From the NCBI GenBank assembly GCA_907165135.1, contig OU015567.1, forward strand, positions 12,963,001-13,027,000: a DNA stretch of 64,000 bases. Direction: 5' to 3'. Shown piece by piece: positions 59,206 to 64,000 of this stretch. The notes under the pieces were generated by a model. That model had not been told where the DNA came from. It did no database searches and saw only the letters and a program-made list of their open reading frames with translations. This stretch comes from Oikopleura dioica (taxonomy: Eukaryota; Chordata; Appendicularia; Copelata; Oikopleuridae). The position numbers were made by a program, and so were the translations under genes. Position 1 is the stretch's first letter. Each line of letters begins with the position of its first letter.

Positions 59206-61754
59206 TTCAACTGTTTTCCTCTCAGACTGCCTCTAACTCAAGCGTGCCCGTCTAAAAAAGGGGATTTTAAACAAGACTGAACCGGTTAGTCAGCGCATCT
59301 TTCTTTTTCAAAAGAAACCGCCTCGAAGAAAATCGATTGCGTCTTTTGAATATTGCAGCGAAAATAGCTCAAAAATGACTCAGTAATAAACTCCACAGGG
59401 AACTGTACGTTATATTAGGAAAAGTAGTAATAACTCTTTCAATCAGGAAAAATATTCAATAATCAAGTTGAAGGGGTATTTTAAACACCGTATTTAGGAC
59501 CTCTTCGAAACAACAACGAGAAGGCTTTAGTATAAAAGGTAATTGGATACATAACTTTAGTCTTATGGAAACTTATACCCTCGGCACGAGCGTCATTCCC
59601 TTTGTTGTCTTAACGTTTTTTGACTTTTTTCTTTTGAGCTATTTTCCGTTTTTTGCATTTCTTTAAAAATTCTGTTTCAACGCGCCTGGAGCGGAAGTAC
59701 AAATTGCCCGCGCAACTCTCTTTCATCTTTCTACTTTTCAAAACCGCCAGTTTTTCTTTCTTTCGGGGCTGTGGCCATCTGTCGACCTGGAAAGCCCAGG
59801 AGAGAGGGGCTGAAAATTGCTAATTAAAAGTTCGCACTAGTGCTAATTCTCGGAGCCCGCGCCAAAATCCGATAACTAGCGCTGCTAAACCGTGTTTTTT
59901 ATAAATGTCAAAGCCCGTTTTAATAACGATAATGATTCCGCCTGATTCTCTGTGCCCTTGACTCTGTCAGCTCTTGGAAAATTCGAATGTTTAGCCAGTC
60001 ATTTTTGAAATAGCGCATTCACAAAAAGCAAATTTGCACAGCACCGCGCGTAAGAATTACTCTTATTCATCCTGTATGCCTAACTGTATGTCTTTTTAAC
60101 GACTGGAAGGAAAGGATAAACAGGGTTCTCTAGTTCTGGCAGCAGAAAACTCAAATAGTAAATTTAGCTTTGGCTCAGATGCTAATCCAAGATGAGCTGA
60201 AACACCTTGTAAAGCTAACACGGGTGTGAAAGACTGCTTTATGTAAAAAATCAATTTTTCATCAAATTTTCTTCTCAATAAGTAGAATTTATTGGGCCCC
60301 ACTCTCTTAAAACCATTATTTATCCTTTTGGGCAGTATCTTATTGGTCAAAAAACAAGGCTCTTGGTTCTTATTGGTCGAAGCACGCACTAACAAACGAT
60401 GTAAAGTTTTTATATCAAACACAATAATTTATAAATGCGCTTGGAATATAAATCATAAAGGTCTACTCTAAGGTCTTCTTCTCGCCGATAACCTCTAGTT
60501 CATTAAAAAATGCATGTTGTTGAAATTTCGGAAGTGATGAAAAATGGCGTGGTTTGAAAAGAAAATTCACTTGTCTTTTTGACGAGCGTGAATTGATGTT
60601 TGTATGAATCAAGCTGCTTCAGTTACCTACGCACTTACTACGCTCCTGTGCCTCTCTCTCTCTCTGAAGAGCTAATAACTCTCTCTCTTTCTCTCCTTTT
60701 CACTTTTTCCCTTATCGCTTTCAGCTTTGGTAGCTCCCCAGCTTCGTATCTCTTATCGCTTCATCCCAATCGCCAATCGTCAAATCAAAATTGATTTTTT
60801 CTTTCAAAGCGAAAATAAAAAAACATAAAGAAAACGCGAGAAAATAAGAAAAAGAGCGAAATCGAGGGCGAAAATTGTGGATTCGAAAAAAGGGTTGATT
60901 AGGATGATGAATGGCTATTAGCCCCGGGCAGAGGCGGCAAAGGGAGAAATTTCCGACCAATGATTCATACTTTTTGATAATTACAGATCTGAGGAAGAGA
61001 CATTTTCAGCAGAATCTGAAATAAGACATAAAAATTCGAATAGTGGAAGTCATAACTGCAATTTTGAAGTACTTTTAAGCACGGTAACAGTAACTGTTGA
61101 TCCGCTGGATCAAAGAGTCAATGTCGCCGGAATGCTTTACTACTACTTAATATTTAGAGGTTCTAAATTAGAACAATTTTCAGAGCGGAATTTTACTCTA
61201 TAACAAAATTTAATCGTAAAATGTTTGATTCTGTGATAAAATTGATCATCATTTAGAATCGAAGGATTTCACAATAATATTATCCAGATAATTATGATCA
61301 AATAGGTTCGATTTTTGGAAAAAATGTTCTGCAAGAAAAATTAGCCAATGAAAAGACGTCAAAATCGGTTGCCTCCGCGGTATCCGACATTTTTTGATCA
61401 ATGCAGAATGGAGAGTTTTGATATTTGACTTCTTATCATACCATTTATGTAGGTAATAATTTGATGAAGACAATTTATTGGGAATAGGAAGTGTTAGATT
61501 GGTAAAGTGGGTGGCGGGGAAGAAGAAGTGGCTGAAAAATGGCGGCGGATCAATATGGCGATGATTCATGCCGAATTACGTGCTGCTGCTGCACATTGCT
61601 GGCAGCGCGTGTACGCTCCAAGGTGTGAGCCGCACTCCCCTCGGGGCATTCATCCCTTCTCCGAGCCAGAAAGAGAACGCCTGATAACTCAATTACGACT
61701 TATCTACCTTTCTAACCGACTGTTTTCTTTTAGAATGAAACGAGAAGTGAAACC
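59206..61754. other. intergenic region, CT-rich tract
   Basis: 2.5 kb without a supported gene. A (CT)n tract lies at about 60650-60700. The right end (61500-61630) is GC-richer with two ATGGCGG/ATGGCGA words and may be promoter sequence for the helicase gene. The small frames on both strands show no family signal. Confidence 0.45.
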
Positions 61755-64000
61755 ATGAGCCAAACCAATGAACATTTGGCTACCAAAGAAACAGAGGAGT
61801 TCGGGATGAAATTCTAACGAAAAAATGAAATAGGGAGGCCCTTTCTGTAGCAACATAGAAGGTCCTAAATCGGCTTCTTCGAGCCCATTTTCTTGTGAAA
61901 AATGTGAAAAATTGTTATCCCGAAGAACAGAAATCGTCGAAGCCTCCTCATTATTGGAAAAGAAGTGTTCAAGTGAAGACCATTTTCTCTCATCGAATGA
62001 TGAATACGAGCTCCCGCTGCGCCCTTTCAATCGCTACAAAGGGGTGATCCTAGACAAGGTACACCAGTTTTTTTAATTCCCGCCCTACTTGTAGAAAACT
62101 TTTTTACTTAATTTTGTGCCGCTATTTCGAATTTTAATGGCTGTTTTAAGAGAACTATATCTGGGCATGTGACGCATATCAACTACGAAAATGAATACTG
62201 CCTGGTGGACAATAGCGTGACAGGTGTGGGTATCGAAGAAGTACAGTATCTTTCTTGTGTCTATCTCGTTGTCGTCATCGCTCGGATATTTATCGACCCC
62301 ATCGACCAGTGATATTCTCAGAGTTTGGCGAAGACGTCGTCCCCGCCAAGGGTCTTCCGATCGATGTCGGCCAGCAGCGCTGGAGACAAGCCGCCCAACC
62401 CAAGTTCGTCCAAGGAAAGAGTCTATCCTCCTTTTTATTCAATTAAATCATATCGCCGCTATACAGCCGCGCCAAGGCCCAAATCGCGCAATTATCCTTA
62501 AATCTCCATCCTCATTAGCATTTTCAAGCGCTATGCATTTCCTTGCGTATTTAAAATAAAAACAGCGACGATAACTCTCAAAAAGGTTGGACAAACAGCT
62601 TTGTTCTCGCTCTTCCGGCGCCGATCCCCGAAGGAGTGGAAGCGATGGAGACTAAGAACATCAAATTCATCGATTTCGATCGCCAAATTGCCTTCCTTGA
62701 AGAATCAGACTTGATTTGCGACATTTCAAGAGTCCATTTCGAAGCTAATGGCCAGAAAGTGAATACTTACACACCCCGAGTCGGCGACAACATCATTGTT
62801 CCGCGGCAAGAAATCACAGAGAACAGAATGGTTAGCGGTATTCGACCGAGTCAGGTGACGAAGAAATCCGGGTCAATCACGTTCTGGGATCGGAAGCGCG
62901 AGACCGGCTGGTTGAATGGCAATATTGCGTTTAATATATCCGACTGCTTGACTTGGACGCCGCGAGTGAATGAAGAAGTCTTCTTTCTTCAGATTCCGAA
63001 TAGAAAGGGACCTAGAGCGATTGAGGTTGAAAAATTTCGAGGAACCGCGGCGGGGAGGGCGAGAATCGCTCCTGTCAGTAGGTAAACTGTCTATCCTATT
63101 CAACTACCAGTAACATTGACTTCCAGGAATGACCAACGACGATTTATCTTCAAAGGCCCTCGCCCTCAAGTGTTAAAGAGACGCGACGCTCCACCCCACT
63201 TTCTCCCAAATTTCGACGTGCCCACTGCCCTCGTCAACGGTATCCGCGGTGGAACAGATATCCTCAAGATCGTCCCTTCCCTCACTCTTGATCTCAACGA
63301 GAAAAACTACCAGGATAAAATGACGGCGCTACTGTTTTGTGAAGAAGTCGCACTTGGAATTGAAATGGAACAGTTTTCATTGAAAGACGTTGTTTTGGAA
63401 CACCTCAGTTGCAACCACTTCAGTCTCGAAATCCCAGGCTTGAAGAATGAAAGTCCTCCGCTTGGAATCGCAGATTTGCTGATTATAACCGTAAAAGAAA
63501 ACGATACGATGGAGTTTCACGCGTTTATCCACACCATTCGCTTTGCCGCAAGCACTGTTATTTTCGAAATGTCCGATGTTTTCACCGAAAAGCACAAAGC
63601 CTCTCCAGTGACGATCAAATTCACGCTGAACCGCTATCCTATCAGAACAATGCAGAACGCATTAAAAGGAATCGGCCGTGATCTATCGCTCGTGACGCTT
63701 TTCCCGACGCCGACGAACTTTTTCGGGCTGGAAGACAGGCGACGATTTGAGTATATTCAACCCTATCATGTTACAGCTTCCATGATCAGCGGATTGAATC
63801 AATTCCAAAACGACGCCGTGTTGAGTGTTCTCGAGGGCGCGGGGATGTTTCATCCAAAAATCATCTTTGGCCCTGCTGGCACGGGAAAAACCCGGACAAT
63901 GGTCGAGCTCGCTAGAATACTCATCACTTGCAGCACAGCTAGAGTACTGATAGTCGCTCCATCTAACGCAGCTGCGGATATTTTACTTTCCCGTTTGAGC
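61755..64000 (+). CDS. MOV10-type SF1 RNA helicase (5' part, runs off the window)
   Basis: Exons 61755-61804, 61851-62058, 62151-62223, 62310-62414, 62586-63081 and 63127 onward join in phase. The N-terminal part has a C-x-x-C (SCEKCEKLL) and beta-rich units like MOV10L1 (YKGVILDK, GHVTHINYENEYCLVD, GSITFWDRKRETGWLNGNI). Then ALLFCEEVALGIEMEQFSL, LNQFQNDAVLSVL, the Walker A motif GPAGTGKT at about 63872-63895, and VAPSNAAADILLSRL before the edge. MOV10/Armitage helicases act in small-RNA and piRNA pathways and in transposon control. Introns 61805-61850 and 62415-62585 begin with GA. A seven-codon upstream frame from ATG 61735 overlaps the start as ATGA. Confidence 0.85.

Noticed and set aside
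1-64000. tRNA, rRNA, CRISPR arrays, bacterial operons, viral genes
   Set aside because: I scanned for tRNA T-loop motifs, direct-repeat arrays and ribosomal sequence and saw none I could support.

Overview
The window looks like genomic DNA of a very compact tunicate, most likely an appendicularian of the Oikopleura type. The reasons are dense genes on both strands, introns mostly 40-60 nt long, many introns that begin with GA instead of GT, splice acceptors placed just upstream of start codons (as expected for spliced-leader trans-splicing), and strongly diverged but clearly animal protein families. No bacterial or viral genes, CRISPR arrays, rRNA or tRNA genes were recognised. Exon structures were worked out by hand from reading frame and homology, so single splice sites may be off.

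Layout: 1-4.0 kb holds small genes of unknown function (265-417, 1130-1495, 2796-3634). 4.0-7.7 kb is a minus-strand gene for three tandem trypsin-type domains followed by a ZP module. 8.4-13.2 kb has exon-like pieces on the plus strand that I could not assemble. 13.2-15.3 kb is an inward-rectifier K+ channel. 15.6-20.8 kb is a voltage-gated Ca2+ channel alpha-2/delta subunit whose intron carries a 745-bp near-perfect foldback element. It diverges from a 2-oxoglutarate/Fe oxygenase gene (21.1-22.4 kb). Then come a two-C-type-lectin/ShK-type gene with a one-base frame break (22.8-23.9 kb), a small secreted cystine-knot-like protein (24.2-25.1 kb) and a Cys-loop (nicotinic type) receptor subunit (26.5-29.2 kb).

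30.1-44.0 kb reads best as one giant minus-strand gene. It encodes a secreted mosaic protein of roughly 4,000 residues with this order: signal peptide, VWA, three FN3, an LDLR-type propeller, LDLa repeats, MAM, LDLa-CUB-LDLa-SRCR, an intact S1 protease, CUBs, MAM, two LDLa, a dead S1 domain, then an LDLa/CUB tail. Its first intron holds a second foldback element.

45.3-48.2 kb has a small secreted protein ending in an RF-GKR motif, a small basic secreted protein, and cystathionine gamma-lyase. 48.7-51.7 kb is a ZYG11/ZER1-like ubiquitin-ligase receptor. 52.0-54.8 kb is an hnRNP Q/R-like RNA-binding protein with another gene nested antisense in one intron. 56.1-59.2 kb is alpha-catenin. 61.7 kb to the window end is the 5' part of a MOV10-type RNA helicase.

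The genes are mostly unrelated in function. The recurring themes are extracellular mosaic proteins with S1 domains, several of them catalytically broken, and ion-channel subunits.
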